Below are positions 32,432 through 43,567 of a stretch of 64,000 bases of DNA, one piece after another. The position numbers and the translations under genes were made by a program. Where the stretch lies: positions 62,001 to 126,000 of the forward strand of contig PLDC01000024.1 in assembly GCA_003134995.1 (NCBI GenBank), read 5' to 3'. Every line of letters begins with the position of its first letter. The first letter of the stretch is position 1. This DNA is from Acidobacteriaceae bacterium (lineage in GTDB: Bacteria; Acidobacteriota; Terriglobia; Terriglobales; Acidobacteriaceae). The notes below the pieces were generated by a model, which made no database searches, was not told where the DNA came from, and saw nothing but the letters and a program-made list of their open reading frames with translations.

Positions 32432-33672
32432 CGCTGCACCTCTGACTTCGAATCTTGCCTCGCACCATGTTTCGAATCATGTTTCGCATCTGCCTTCACC
32501 TCTTGCTTCCCATCCGGCCCATGCGCAGGCAGTGTGAACTTGAAGGTGGAACCCTGGCCCGGTTGCGACTCCATCCAGATCTTTCCGCCGTAGCGCTCGA
32601 CAATCTTTTTGCAGATAGCTAGGCCAATCCCGTTGCCGGGATATTCCGTCCGTGCGTGCAAGCGCTGGAAGACAACAAAAATGTTCTCCGCATGCTCGGA
32701 GGCAATCCCGATCCCGTTATCGCTTACGCTGAACTGCCATCGCTCACCGGCCGCTTCCGCCTGCACCGCAACCACCGGAGGTTTTTCCCCGCGAAACTTA
32801 ATAGCGTTCCCAATCAGATTCTGGAAGAGCTGCGCCACCTGCGTACGATCCGCCCAGACCGCGGGAAGCTCCGCATAACTAACGCTCGCACCGCTTTCCT
32901 GAATCGTGGTGGCCAGGGTCTGTACCACTTCCTGCATCACCGCGTTGCAATCGACGGTCTTACTAGTTGGTTCGTTGCGTCCCACGCGCGAGAACGCCAG
33001 CAGATCCTGGATAAGCACCTGCATGCGCTGCGCCCCCTCGGAGGCATAGCCGATAAACTTATCCGCATTCTCGTCAAGTTTGCCGCGATAGCGTTCGCCA
33101 AGAAGTTGGGTGTAGGCAGTGACCATGCGCAGCGGTTCCTGCAAGTCATGCGAAGCCACGTAGGCGAACTGCTCGAGGTCGGCGTTCGAGCGCGCCAGTT
33201 CGTCCACTTTCTTGGCCAGATCTCTTTCCGCCTGCTGACGCAAGCTGCGTTCATGTTTTTCGCGCAAGGCGCGGCGTACCACTTCGGGCAATCGCGCCAG
33301 ACCATCTTTCAAGACATAATCGGTGGCGCCTTGCTTGATGCATTCCACCGCGGTCACATCACCCAGCGCGCCCGAGACTAAAATCATCGGGATATCGAGG
33401 CCTTCGCTGCGCAAGACCTTCAGCACTTCCATGCCCTTCCAGGTCGGGAGGTTGTAGTCGGCCAGTACAATTTCCGGCGGATGGCTACGGAGCATCCGCC
33501 TAAACGCCGCTTCGTCCTGCACCACGTCGGCCGCAACATCGAAGCCGTCTTTATTCAGGGCGCGCACCACCAGAGTGGCGTCAAGCGCGTTGTCTTCCAC
33601 CAGCAAGGCGCGCAGCTTGGTCTGGGGTACGGCCGAATCCTGTGTCCCGAGCTTGGTTCCCGCACTGCTCAT
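32428..33672 (-). CDS. Receiver-histidine kinase hybrid, phytochrome-kinase-like
   Basis: A 414-aa soluble protein. Receiver about 18-140 (LLVEDNALDATLVVRAL, IVLADYNLPTWKG, LVSGAL, YVLKDGLARL). A coiled coil leads to HisKA with QFAYVASHDLQEPLRMVTAYTQLL, the form seen in bacteriophytochrome kinases. HATPase has LIGNAIKFRG, DNGIGIASEHAENIFVVFQRLH and GNGIGLAICKKIVERYGG. The tail is Lys/His/Asp-rich (KADAKHDSKHGARQDSK). Four-base overlaps link it to both neighbours. Confidence 0.93.
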   Translation of the reverse strand: MSSAGTKLGTQDSAVPQTKLRALLVEDNALDATLVVRALNKDGFDVAADVVQDEAAFRRMLRSHPPEIVLADYNLPTWKGMEVLKVLRSEGLDIPMILVSGALGDVTAVECIKQGATDYVLKDGLARLPEVVRRALREKHERSLRQQAERDLAKKVDELARSNADLEQFAYVASHDLQEPLRMVTAYTQLLGERYRGKLDENADKFIGYASEGAQRMQVLIQDLLAFSRVGRNEPTSKTVDCNAVMQEVVQTLATTIQESGASVSYAELPAVWADRTQVAQLFQNLIGNAIKFRGEKPPVVAVQAEAAGERWQFSVSDNGIGIASEHAENIFVVFQRLHARTEYPGNGIGLAICKKIVERYGGKIWMESQPGQGSTFKFTLPAHGPDGKQEVKADAKHDSKHGARQDSKSEVQR

Positions 33673-34141
33673 GGCGCCTGCTTGGCCACTTGTGGCGTGG
33701 CATTGGTGATGGGAGGCCGGTTGGTGACCAGCCAGTACAACCCTAGTAACTTCACCACTTTCCGGAACTCATCGCAGTCCACCGGTTTCTGGATATAACT
33801 ATTGACTCCCAGTTCGTAGCCTTCCGCCATATCCCGCTCTTCCCGCGAGGAAGTCATCAGGACGACAGGGATGGTCTTGGTTCGTGCATCGTCCTTGATC
33901 TGCTTGAGGACCTGCATCCCATCCACTTTGGGCATTTTAAGATCCAGCAGAACCAGCTTCGGAGGATGATCGAAGGACCGTTGCGCATGGGGCCCGGTAC
34001 AGAACAAAAAATCCAACGCTTCCTCCCCATCGCGTGCGATGAAGACGTGGTTCGCCAGACCTTCCGTGCGCAAGGCATGCAGCGTAAGTTCCACGTCCTC
34101 TTGACTATCATCGACCAAAAGGATATCGACTTCATTTTCAT

Positions 34142-34145
<4 letters not shown>
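33669..34145 (-). CDS. Single-domain response regulator, Rcp1-like
   Basis: A 158-aa receiver: ILLVDDSQEDVELTLHAL, LVLLDLKMPKVDG, VVLMTSS, YIQKPVDCDEF. It is an Rcp1-type stand-alone receiver by the extended loop between beta-2 and alpha-3 (CTGPHAQRSFDHPP). Four-base overlaps at both ends place it between the CHASE3-type kinase and the first hybrid kinase. No DNA-binding domain. Confidence 0.93.
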
Positions 34146-36586
<2,441 letters not shown>

Positions 36587-36967
36587 TTTTTTCCTGAGAA
36601 GGGAGATGAACGAGAGTCCGCAATTCCTCGAAGCGCAGCCTCGTCAATTAGGTTATCGGCGGGATCGGGGCTGTCTTTAGGCTGAAACCGGGCCGGAACC
36701 ACAGCGCAGGAAACCGGGAGTGCATGCCCGCCCATGCCCCTTCGCTTGCAAAGAAGAGCATCGCTCAGTCTGTTTCGGGAAAAGTTCCCAGTTCGGACCC
36801 GAAGCACACGTTGTCATCCCGAGCAAAGCGAGGGACCTTGGTGTTTGCCAGCAGCGCCTCTCACCGTAGTGACGGCAAGAACCAGGATCCCTCGCTCCGC
36901 TCGGGATGACATTCCGCAGAGCGCGGACCTTTCGCAGAGAGCGCATCCATAGCAGAGAGCGCGAAAC
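36587..36967. other. Intergenic region with a long imperfect palindrome
   Basis: No gene seen. It contains the palindromic repeat at 36813-36911 and otherwise unremarkable sequence between two minus-strand genes. It must hold the promoter of the phosphorelay operon upstream of 36586, but I see no convincing -35/-10. Confidence 0.5.
36813..36911. repeat. Palindromic repeat TGTCATCCCGAGC...GAGGGA
   Basis: Arms 36813-36836 and 36888-36911 are 24-base reverse complements with two mismatches. Between the arms lies a 51-base spacer. It is typical of a dispersed, REP-like palindrome. Confidence 0.8.
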
Positions 36968-38347
36968 TCAGCCAGCCTTCCGTTCATCCTGCGGAACGTC
37001 CGTAGAAATCCCGTCATCGTCCCACTCAAACGAGAGCGCCCGCGCCGTGGTCTCGATCGGTTCAAGCTCCGGAATGTCATCGGCCACGGACGCGCCCAAC
37101 TCGGCAAACTTGCGCGCTGAAACCAGCACCCGGCTCTCGAGCGATCCAACAGCCTTGTTATAAGATTCGACGGCGCGGTCGAGTCCGGTGCCGACCGCGG
37201 CGATGTGGGTCGCGAGCAGGCGCAGGCGGTCGTGCAGTTCTTTACCGAGGGCGCTGATCTGCTGCGCGTTACGCGCCAGCTTTTCCTGATTCCATCCGTA
37301 ATTCACGGCTTTCAGCAGCGCAATCAACGTAGTCGGAGACGCCGGAATGACACGGCTAAGCACTCCCTGCTCGATCAATCCTGGGTCTTGCTCCAGTGCG
37401 GCGCTGAAAAACGTTTCGCCGGGAAGAAACATCACGACAAACTCCGGAGTAGATTCGAACTGCTCCCAATAATTTTTGCCCGCCAGAGTCTTCATGTGAT
37501 CGCGGACTTGCCGCGCATGATTGGCCAGGCAAGCACGCCGCGTCTCTTCGTCGGTAGTTTCGAAGGCATCGAGAAAGGCTTGCAGCGGCGTTTTCGCATC
37601 CACCACAACGTTCTTCCCGCCGGGCAACTTCACCACCAGGTCAGGACGCAGCCTTCCCGTTTCCGTAGTCACCGACTGCTGCTCAGTGAAGTCACAATAA
37701 GAGAGCATGCCGGCGATCTCAACCACGCGCCGCAACTGAATTTCTCCCCAGCGCCCGCGCACGTTGGGAGTGCGCAGCGCCTGCACCAGATTACCGGTCT
37801 GCGATTGCAGCTCTTTCTGCGTGGTAATCAGCGATTGCACCTGCGCGCGCAGTTCGCCGTAAGCGTCACCGCGGGCAACTTCCATCTGCTGAATCTTCTC
37901 ATCCACTTTATTCAGCGAATCGCGCACTGGAGCGACCAGGTCAGCCACGGCTTTCTGCCGCTTGTCCAAGTCGCCCTGCGCTTCGCTTTGAAAGCGCTTC
38001 AAAGTCTCCTGGGCGATCACAAGAAACGAAGAGTTATTGCTCTTCAACGCATCCGAAGCCATCGCCTTGAAAGCATTGCGCAAATCGTCGCTGGCGCGAG
38101 TGACTAATGCGATCTTTTCGTCGTTGGTCTTCCGTTCCGCTTCCAGCGCTGATTCGAGGCGCGCTTTGCCCGCCACCAACTCGGTCTGAGCCTGCTGAAG
38201 CCGCGCCAGATCGGCCTTTCCGGCCGCTAATTCCTTTTCCATCAATGACAAACGCGCCGTAAGCGTGGCCGTACGCGAGCGCAGCACAAGCCAAGCAATC
38301 ACGCTGCCAAACAACAGGCCAATGACCCCTATGACACCAAGTTCCAT
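36968..38347 (-). CDS. rmuC: DNA recombination protein RmuC
   Basis: A 459-aa protein from ATG 38347 (MELGVIGVIGLLFG), preceded by GGAGAAG; the longer frame to 38512 lacks family character. One N-terminal TM helix (about 3-22), a long coiled coil (about 25-165), then the RmuC nuclease-fold domain: NVRGRWGEIQLRRVVEIAGM, RLRPDLVVKLPGGKNVVVDAKTPLQAFLDA, VVMFLPGETFFSAAL and VIPASPTTLIALLKAVNYGW. RmuC family proteins limit inversions and rearrangements; nuclease activity is predicted. It is divergent from the CAP-domain gene. Confidence 0.93.
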   Translation of the reverse strand: MELGVIGVIGLLFGSVIAWLVLRSRTATLTARLSLMEKELAAGKADLARLQQAQTELVAGKARLESALEAERKTNDEKIALVTRASDDLRNAFKAMASDALKSNNSSFLVIAQETLKRFQSEAQGDLDKRQKAVADLVAPVRDSLNKVDEKIQQMEVARGDAYGELRAQVQSLITTQKELQSQTGNLVQALRTPNVRGRWGEIQLRRVVEIAGMLSYCDFTEQQSVTTETGRLRPDLVVKLPGGKNVVVDAKTPLQAFLDAFETTDEETRRACLANHARQVRDHMKTLAGKNYWEQFESTPEFVVMFLPGETFFSAALEQDPGLIEQGVLSRVIPASPTTLIALLKAVNYGWNQEKLARNAQQISALGKELHDRLRLLATHIAAVGTGLDRAVESYNKAVGSLESRVLVSARKFAELGASVADDIPELEPIETTARALSFEWDDDGISTDVPQDERKAG

Positions 38348-38505
38348 AGCGAAGGTAACTTCTCCAGCTGGTTTCGAGCTTCTAGCGTAGCACCAGCAGC
38401 AAGTTTGAGCCTGAACGGATTTGAGTCCGGAGCGGATTTGGATCTGGACTTGATTTGAATCCGACAAAGATCCCACCCAGGGTCGTGTTGAGTAGGCACA
38501 AGCTG

Positions 38506-39432
38506 ATGCCAACGGGCCTTCAATTTAGCGTTCGAAGAGTCGTTATGGTGCTCCTGCTGGTGATGGGCGCCACCACGGTACGGCCGTCAGCGCGATTGAT
38601 GGCTGCTTCCGGCGGAAACGGCGGTGCCCCTGGCCAATCGGCGCAGAGCGCGACACTGAAGCCGGCCGCGGCCAGCTCTCCCGATATTCCTTTTAACGAC
38701 TTTGATTCCGAAGCAGAACAGGTGTTGCTGCAACTCGCGAATCAGGCCAGAGCAGAAGCGGGCGCGCCTCGCCTAACGCTCGACGCAGGACTCAGCCACG
38801 CAGCCCGCGTCCACGCCGAAGCGATGCTGGCCGCGCGGCAACTTTCGCATCAGTTTGAAGGTGAGCCCTCCCTACCCCAACGCCTCGGCAGCGCGACCCA
38901 TACCACGCTCGATCAGGAAGGCGAAAACGTCGCACTCGACTACGATGCCGCCAGTGGACATCAACATCTCATGCTCTCCCCGCCGCATCGCGCGAACCTG
39001 CTCAACCCGGCTTACAACGTGATCGGAATGGGAGTGGTCCGCAGCGGAGACCATCTATACATCGTGCAGGATTTCGGCCACGCCCTCCCCAACTATTCCG
39101 CCGCGGAACTCAAGGACCGCATTGCATCCACGGTAGCCCAAGCGCGGCATCAGGCCACGCAGCCTGATCTCGCCCGCGCCGATCTGCCAACGGCAGACGA
39201 TGCGGCCTGCTCCATGGCGCAAGCCGACAAACTCAGCACCTCCCCCGTTCATCAGCTAGCCCAGCACTACACCGTGCTCACCTACACCAGCCTGCATCCC
39301 GAAACCCTGCCCGCGGAAGCCAGCCACGCGCTCGCCAGCCACAACCTGAAGAACTTCTCGCTAGGCACCTGCTATGCGCGTACTGCGACGTATCCCACAG
39401 GCGCGTACTGGGTAGTGCTATCGCTGGATTGA
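38506..39432 (+). CDS. Secreted CAP (SCP/PR1) domain protein
   Basis: A 308-aa protein from ATG 38506; a TTG at 38455 gives a longer, less likely form. A signal segment (VRRVVMVLLLVMGATTV) is followed by a low-complexity Ala/Gly/Ser linker. The CAP domain (about 70-200) shows LLQLANQARAEAGAPRL, LSHAARVHAEAML, the GENVALDYDA block, MLSPPHRANLLNPAYNVIGMGVV and YIVQDFG. His residues typical of the CAP cavity are visible. CAP proteins are secreted and of varied function. The C-terminal ~100 residues match no family I know. Confidence 0.85.
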   Translation: MPTGLQFSVRRVVMVLLLVMGATTVRPSARLMAASGGNGGAPGQSAQSATLKPAAASSPDIPFNDFDSEAEQVLLQLANQARAEAGAPRLTLDAGLSHAARVHAEAMLAARQLSHQFEGEPSLPQRLGSATHTTLDQEGENVALDYDAASGHQHLMLSPPHRANLLNPAYNVIGMGVVRSGDHLYIVQDFGHALPNYSAAELKDRIASTVAQARHQATQPDLARADLPTADDAACSMAQADKLSTSPVHQLAQHYTVLTYTSLHPETLPAEASHALASHNLKNFSLGTCYARTATYPTGAYWVVLSLD

Positions 39433-39504
39433 AGCGCTAGCATACGAACATAAAGTCCTACGCCGCACAGCGCGGTGAACAGTTCATCCTTAAGCAAGCG
39501 CGTC

Positions 39505-40305
39505 CTAGCTAGCTTTCTCCTCTTCAAGCCGCTTTCGGTAGGCGTCGTCCGGATTGGTGATTATGTCGACCCACTTTTGGTTGGGCGCGGGCTCAGCATC
39601 GTAGTTATCGTGCCAGTTCCACCACTTGTAGGGACCTGTCTGCGGATAACCTTCCGGCGAGTCCTCCCAAGTTTCTTGACGGCCAAGCGGCGTGATGTCG
39701 AGATAGCTCCAGACGCTCCCCATCGCTTCGTCGCCGCGGCTGTTAATGAAGTACGTGCGGAAAACTTTGTCGCCGTCGCGAAAGAAAACATTGTGGCCGT
39801 GCCACTGATCGACACCGAAATCTTTGTCGAAGCTGTCGGTCATCGTGTACCACGGCATCTCCCATCCCATGCGCGTTTTCAGGCGCGCAATGTCGGACTG
39901 CGGCGCGCGTGAAGCCCACGCGAGCGTGGTATCTCGAGCGTTCAGATGTGCCAGGTGGGAGACCTGATCGGCACCCAGAGAACAACCCCGGCAGGCATGG
40001 TCGGGCCAGCCGAAAACTCCAGGCTCGAAGAACGCGCGATAAAGGACCAACTGTCTGCGGCCCTCGAACAAATCGAGCAAGCTAACCTTCGCGTGCGGTC
40101 CATCGAACTCGTATTTCTTGTCGACAGCCATCCACGGCATCCGCCGCCGCTCGGCAGCCAGCGCGTCCCGGGAGTGCGTGAACGCTTTCTCCTTCGCGAG
40201 CAATTCCTTGCGCGCAGCCTCCCACTCCTCTTGCGATACGATCGGCGGCATCTTCATCGTCGTCTTCGTTTCAGGATGGGCATTCTCATTCACGTCAGTC
40301 GACAT
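39505..40305 (-). CDS. DUF899 family (thioredoxin-like) protein
   Basis: A 266-aa protein. The DUF899 hallmarks are WEAARKELLAKEKAFTHSRDALAAERRRMPW near the N terminus, LVLYRAFFEPGVFGWPDHACRGCSLGAD in the middle (a Cys-x-x-Cys pair in place of the thioredoxin site), and WYTMTDSFDKDFGVDQWHGHNVFFRDGDKVFRTYF towards the end. The fold is thioredoxin-like; a role in oxidative or redox stress is suggested for the family but not proven. The start overlaps the 51-aa MCPFC gene upstream by 11 bases, implying translational coupling. Confidence 0.92.
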   Translation of the reverse strand: MSTDVNENAHPETKTTMKMPPIVSQEEWEAARKELLAKEKAFTHSRDALAAERRRMPWMAVDKKYEFDGPHAKVSLLDLFEGRRQLVLYRAFFEPGVFGWPDHACRGCSLGADQVSHLAHLNARDTTLAWASRAPQSDIARLKTRMGWEMPWYTMTDSFDKDFGVDQWHGHNVFFRDGDKVFRTYFINSRGDEAMGSVWSYLDITPLGRQETWEDSPEGYPQTGPYKWWNWHDNYDAEPAPNQKWVDIITNPDDAYRKRLEEEKAS

Positions 40306-40450
40306 TTCGATTTTTCCTTTCCTCTGAGTTCGTCGGGACTTCTCCTGTGCGTTTTTTGCGGGATACTTTCACCGCCAGGGCTGCGAGACTGCCGGTAGAA
40401 ACTGCACCGGCAACAACTGATCCGATGGTTGCCAAGCAGAATGGGCACAT
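40295..40450 (-). CDS. 51-aa membrane mini-protein with MCPFC motif, coupled to DUF899
   Basis: ATG 40450 has GAGGAG seven bases upstream. The product MCPFCLATIGSVVAGAVSTG continues as SLAALAVKVSRKKRTGEVP and a polar tail. It has a CPFC pair at the very N terminus, one short Gly/Ala/Ser-rich hydrophobic helix, and a basic stop-transfer patch. The TGA lies inside the start of the DUF899 gene. Small MCP-x-C membrane proteins beside DUF899 genes are a pattern I recall from other soil bacteria, which supports it being real. Confidence 0.65.
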   Translation of the reverse strand: MCPFCLATIGSVVAGAVSTGSLAALAVKVSRKKRTGEVPTNSEERKNRNVD

Positions 40451-40675
40451 CGTTCACTCCTCGGCAGAGAAACTAAGTTGACGCTACGATGCTGCGGCTC
40501 GGCTAGCAGTTGCCTCAGGGAAAGCAAGGCTCCTCACGCGAATCCATCTTCGTACTTTGCAAGACAGGATCGGTGCCCACTATGATTTTGAGACGGAGGA
40601 AGTTGCGCGACGTTAGCGCAGTGCGCTGGGAGCTAGGCAAAGAATGTTAAAGAATGGATCAGCCCGAGGAACGAA

Positions 40676-40943
40676 CTAGCTCGGATCTTCGCAGAACGCG
40701 ACACGGCTCAACATCGAGTCCAATTCCGGATTCATCGCAGCGACTTCACTGTACGACTCCGCGTGCAGGAAGTACGGATTGATATAAGACAGCGTTTCGT
40801 TGATGAAGATCGAAGAGTGCGAAAGCAGGCCCGTATGATCTGCGTTCCGATTTCCGCTCCGTATTGCAGGACTCGATGCTATAGTGCGTACCCATAGGGT
40901 CGCGCGCAGTTTGGCGCAAGGTAGGACTTCAATAAGCCTCAGA
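40676..40943 (-). pseudogene. Probable 3' remnant of a lost gene
   Basis: On the minus strand a frame without a usable start runs about 88 codons to TAG at 40676-40678. It has protein-like composition at its end: GNRNADHTGLLSHSSIFINE, TLSYINPYFLHAESYSEV and NPELDSMLSRVAFCEDPS. I do not recognise the family. It overlaps the upstream region of the GloVer gene. It could be a coincidental open frame. Confidence 0.35.
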
Positions 40944-41015
40944 CCTTATAGAGTTCGGAAGAGTTCGCACTCCCCCCTTAAGCAAAACATCAAACCACAT
41001 TCCCAGAGGATGAGT

Positions 41016-42266
41016 ATGAATTCCCTAGCCCGCCGAAACTTCTCGCAACGAATATCTCGCGGTACTGTTGCCGCGCTTGCCGTAATCATTTTTTTAGCCC
41101 TGACCGCCGCGCGCCCAGCCCTCGCACAAAGCGAATCCATAATGTACAGCTTCTGTGCTCTCGCCAACTGCGACGACGGCATGATCCCGCAAGGCGGTCT
41201 GATCATGGATTCGAACGGCAATCTCTACGGCGTCGCTTTCAACGGAGGCGACTATATTCCAGGCGGCGTTGTGTTCAAGCTCAGCCCCGAGGGTGAAGAG
41301 ACGATCCTGCATAACTTCGGCGCGATCCCCAACGATGGCAATCAGCCGCAAGGCGCGCTGATCATGGACAAGCAGAATAATCTCTACGGGACCACTTGCA
41401 CGGGCGGCGCCAACGATATCGGCGACGGCGGCGGAAACGGAACCGTTTTCAAACTCAGTCCCGACGGAACCGAAACCATTCTGTACAACTTCGGCGCAGA
41501 CAACAACGACGGCAGTGTCCCGCGGGCAGGCGTCGTCATGGACAGCAAAGGCAATCTTTACGGCACCACCAACGAGGGTGGAGCGTATGGCGCGGGCATT
41601 GTCTTTCGCGTGAGTCCGGAAGGCAGGGAAACCATTCTCCACACTTTCGGCAGCACCGGCGCCACCGACGGAGTCGGTCCCTGGGCCGGCCTGGTTATGG
41701 ACGCGAACGAAAATTTGTATGGAACCACGTACCAGGGCGGGCTCGCCGACGCGGGCACGGCCTTTGAGATCAGCGCCAAAGGTGAATACTCCATTCTGTA
41801 CAGCTTCGGGGCGACCAGCACCGATGGCGCACTCGTGGATACCAGCCTTACCTTGGATAGCCAGGGCAATCTCTATGGCACAACCTACAACGGCGGCACC
41901 AACAATGTGGGCACGGTCTTCAAGCTCACGCCGACTTCGAGCGGCGCGTGGCGAGAGACCATTCTCTACAACTTCAGCGACCACGACAACAACTGCTACT
42001 TTCCCGCATCGGGTGTTCTCCTCGGTGCAAACGGCGACATATATGGCACGACCTTAGAGGGAGGAATCGGAAGTGCGTTTCCTGCGGGCTGTGCCTATGT
42101 GCTCAGTGCTGCCGGAAAACTGACCAACTTACATAGCTTTGACGGATTTCCTGACGGCGCGAATCCGGCGGGCAACCTGCTGAGAGACTCGCAAGGGAAT
42201 TTGTACGGGGAGACGTCATCGGGCGGGAACGTCGACTACGGGATCGCGTTCAGGATTACCCCGTAA
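41016..42266 (+). CDS. Secreted GloVer-repeat (TIGR03803-type) protein
   Basis: A 416-aa protein from ATG 41016, with AGAGGA upstream. A signal peptide (TVAALAVIIFLALTAARPALAQ) is followed by about nine repeats of ~40 residues. The core is G-LIMD-x-x-GNLYGTTxxGGxxxxGxVFKLSPxGxETILxxFG, the Gloeo/Verruco choice-of-anchor repeat, predicted to form a beta-propeller-like domain. It is exported and of unknown function. A longer frame from 40884 runs through the remnant region and is rejected. A paralogue lies at 43568 and a DUF72 gene between them. Confidence 0.88.
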   Translation: MNSLARRNFSQRISRGTVAALAVIIFLALTAARPALAQSESIMYSFCALANCDDGMIPQGGLIMDSNGNLYGVAFNGGDYIPGGVVFKLSPEGEETILHNFGAIPNDGNQPQGALIMDKQNNLYGTTCTGGANDIGDGGGNGTVFKLSPDGTETILYNFGADNNDGSVPRAGVVMDSKGNLYGTTNEGGAYGAGIVFRVSPEGRETILHTFGSTGATDGVGPWAGLVMDANENLYGTTYQGGLADAGTAFEISAKGEYSILYSFGATSTDGALVDTSLTLDSQGNLYGTTYNGGTNNVGTVFKLTPTSSGAWRETILYNFSDHDNNCYFPASGVLLGANGDIYGTTLEGGIGSAFPAGCAYVLSAAGKLTNLHSFDGFPDGANPAGNLLRDSQGNLYGETSSGGNVDYGIAFRITP

Positions 42267-42347
42267 AAGTGCGATCAACGGATTCAGCTCAGCGCTGAAT
42301 CCGTTCGATCAGGTACGCTGCGGAGGCCGTTCGTGGCTGCGGCATCG

Positions 42348-43352
42348 CTATCCGAATAACGATGTCAGATTCGATTCGCCAACGGCCTCAGCCGCGTCGG
42401 CAATATTCCTCAGTTCCGGATACTTCGCGATCAGCGTCGGCGGCGCAAGCACCCGCTTGCCGCTCAGCATCGCCTTCAATTCCAGCGCATTCACTCCAGC
42501 TTTGCTTTCGAAATGATTGTTGGTGATCACATACGTCGTGTGCGCCCGTTCGGCGATGCTCTCGATTTTTTCCTTCCACCCCGTCAACTCGCGATAGTTA
42601 TAAAGATAGTTGTAGCGATCATTGCGATTGTCGGAGCCGGAATTTTGGTCCGCGGAACCCTGATCGGCGAACCAATTTTCATAGTTCCGCCCGTGCAAGC
42701 GCACATAGCCGATGGTTGAAGTCACATGCTCGGTGGGCGCCAGCGAGCGCCCCAGCACGGGCTGGTCGATGTTGCAGAAGCCGACATCTTTCTGCGCGAA
42801 CGCGGCCAGCGTAGCGGCATCGTTCCAACTGGAGTGGCGCACCTCAACCACTCGCGGATATTCAATGAACTGCCGCAGTAGTCGCTCCAGATAATCGCGG
42901 TTAAGCGAAGTATTCTTGAACGACACCGGGAACTGAATCAGCAGCGCGCCCAAGCGTCCTTCTGTGGCTAAGGCGTCGAGTCCCTCGCGCGTGCGAGCTT
43001 CGTCTTCATCGGTAGGACGAATCGTCGCCGCCGAAGTAGGCTCCATCACTGCGATAGGAGAGTGCGTGAACGCGCGATAGAGTTTTGCGGTGAAGAGAAA
43101 GTTCTTGTTTACCGCCGCTACCTTGCGGCACCACAGCTTGGCCCACTCGGGTTTCAGCGGCCCATAAAACGACGTATTGATTTCGGTGGTATCGAAGAAG
43201 CGGGCAAGATATTCCAGCGGATGCTGCTTCCGCCGCTGCATGCCCGGAGGATAGAAAACTCCCTCCCAATCTTTATAAGACCAGCCCGCAGTTCCGACGC
43301 GGATGTCTTTCTCATGCACCAGCGGCACGCGAACTTGAGCTGAGGATTCCAT
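42348..43352 (-). CDS. DUF72 (YecE-like) protein
   Basis: A 334-aa protein from ATG 43352 (MESSAQVRVP); the longer frame to 43526 is not family-like. The TIM-barrel DUF72 hallmarks are present: IRVGTAGWSYKDWEGVFYPPGM, YLARFFDTTEINTSFYGPLKPEWAKLW, FTAKLYRAFTH, GALLIQFPVSFKNT, PRVVEVRHSSW and TYVITNNHFESKAGVNALEL. The catalytic role of DUF72 is not known. It is convergent with the GloVer gene upstream and divergent from the next one. Confidence 0.92.
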   Translation of the reverse strand: MESSAQVRVPLVHEKDIRVGTAGWSYKDWEGVFYPPGMQRRKQHPLEYLARFFDTTEINTSFYGPLKPEWAKLWCRKVAAVNKNFLFTAKLYRAFTHSPIAVMEPTSAATIRPTDEDEARTREGLDALATEGRLGALLIQFPVSFKNTSLNRDYLERLLRQFIEYPRVVEVRHSSWNDAATLAAFAQKDVGFCNIDQPVLGRSLAPTEHVTSTIGYVRLHGRNYENWFADQGSADQNSGSDNRNDRYNYLYNYRELTGWKEKIESIAERAHTTYVITNNHFESKAGVNALELKAMLSGKRVLAPPTLIAKYPELRNIADAAEAVGESNLTSLFG

Positions 43353-43567
43353 ACGCGGAACCGTTACGGAGGATTGCGGCAAGGTTAGCACAGGTCGGCC
43401 TCCGGGCTTCGGGCCTCGGGCTTCCACTTCCTCCCGAAACTTTTTGGACGCGTCCTTGGTGCGTACACACACCACCGACGCGCCATTCCATCCATCCTCT
43501 GCGCTGCCTACACTGAAACTACACACCGCTCGAGATCGTCACCGGGCGCTGCAGGAATGAGGTTTCA

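Noticed and set aside
31995-32489. N-terminal extension of the receiver-kinase at 30405-31994
   Set aside because: The extra 165 residues are out-of-frame translation of the neighbouring receiver gene; ATG 31994 overlapping TAA is the natural start.
40884-41015. Upstream extension of the first GloVer gene
   Set aside because: It lacks a signal peptide at its start, whereas ATG 41016 has a ribosome site and a proper signal sequence.
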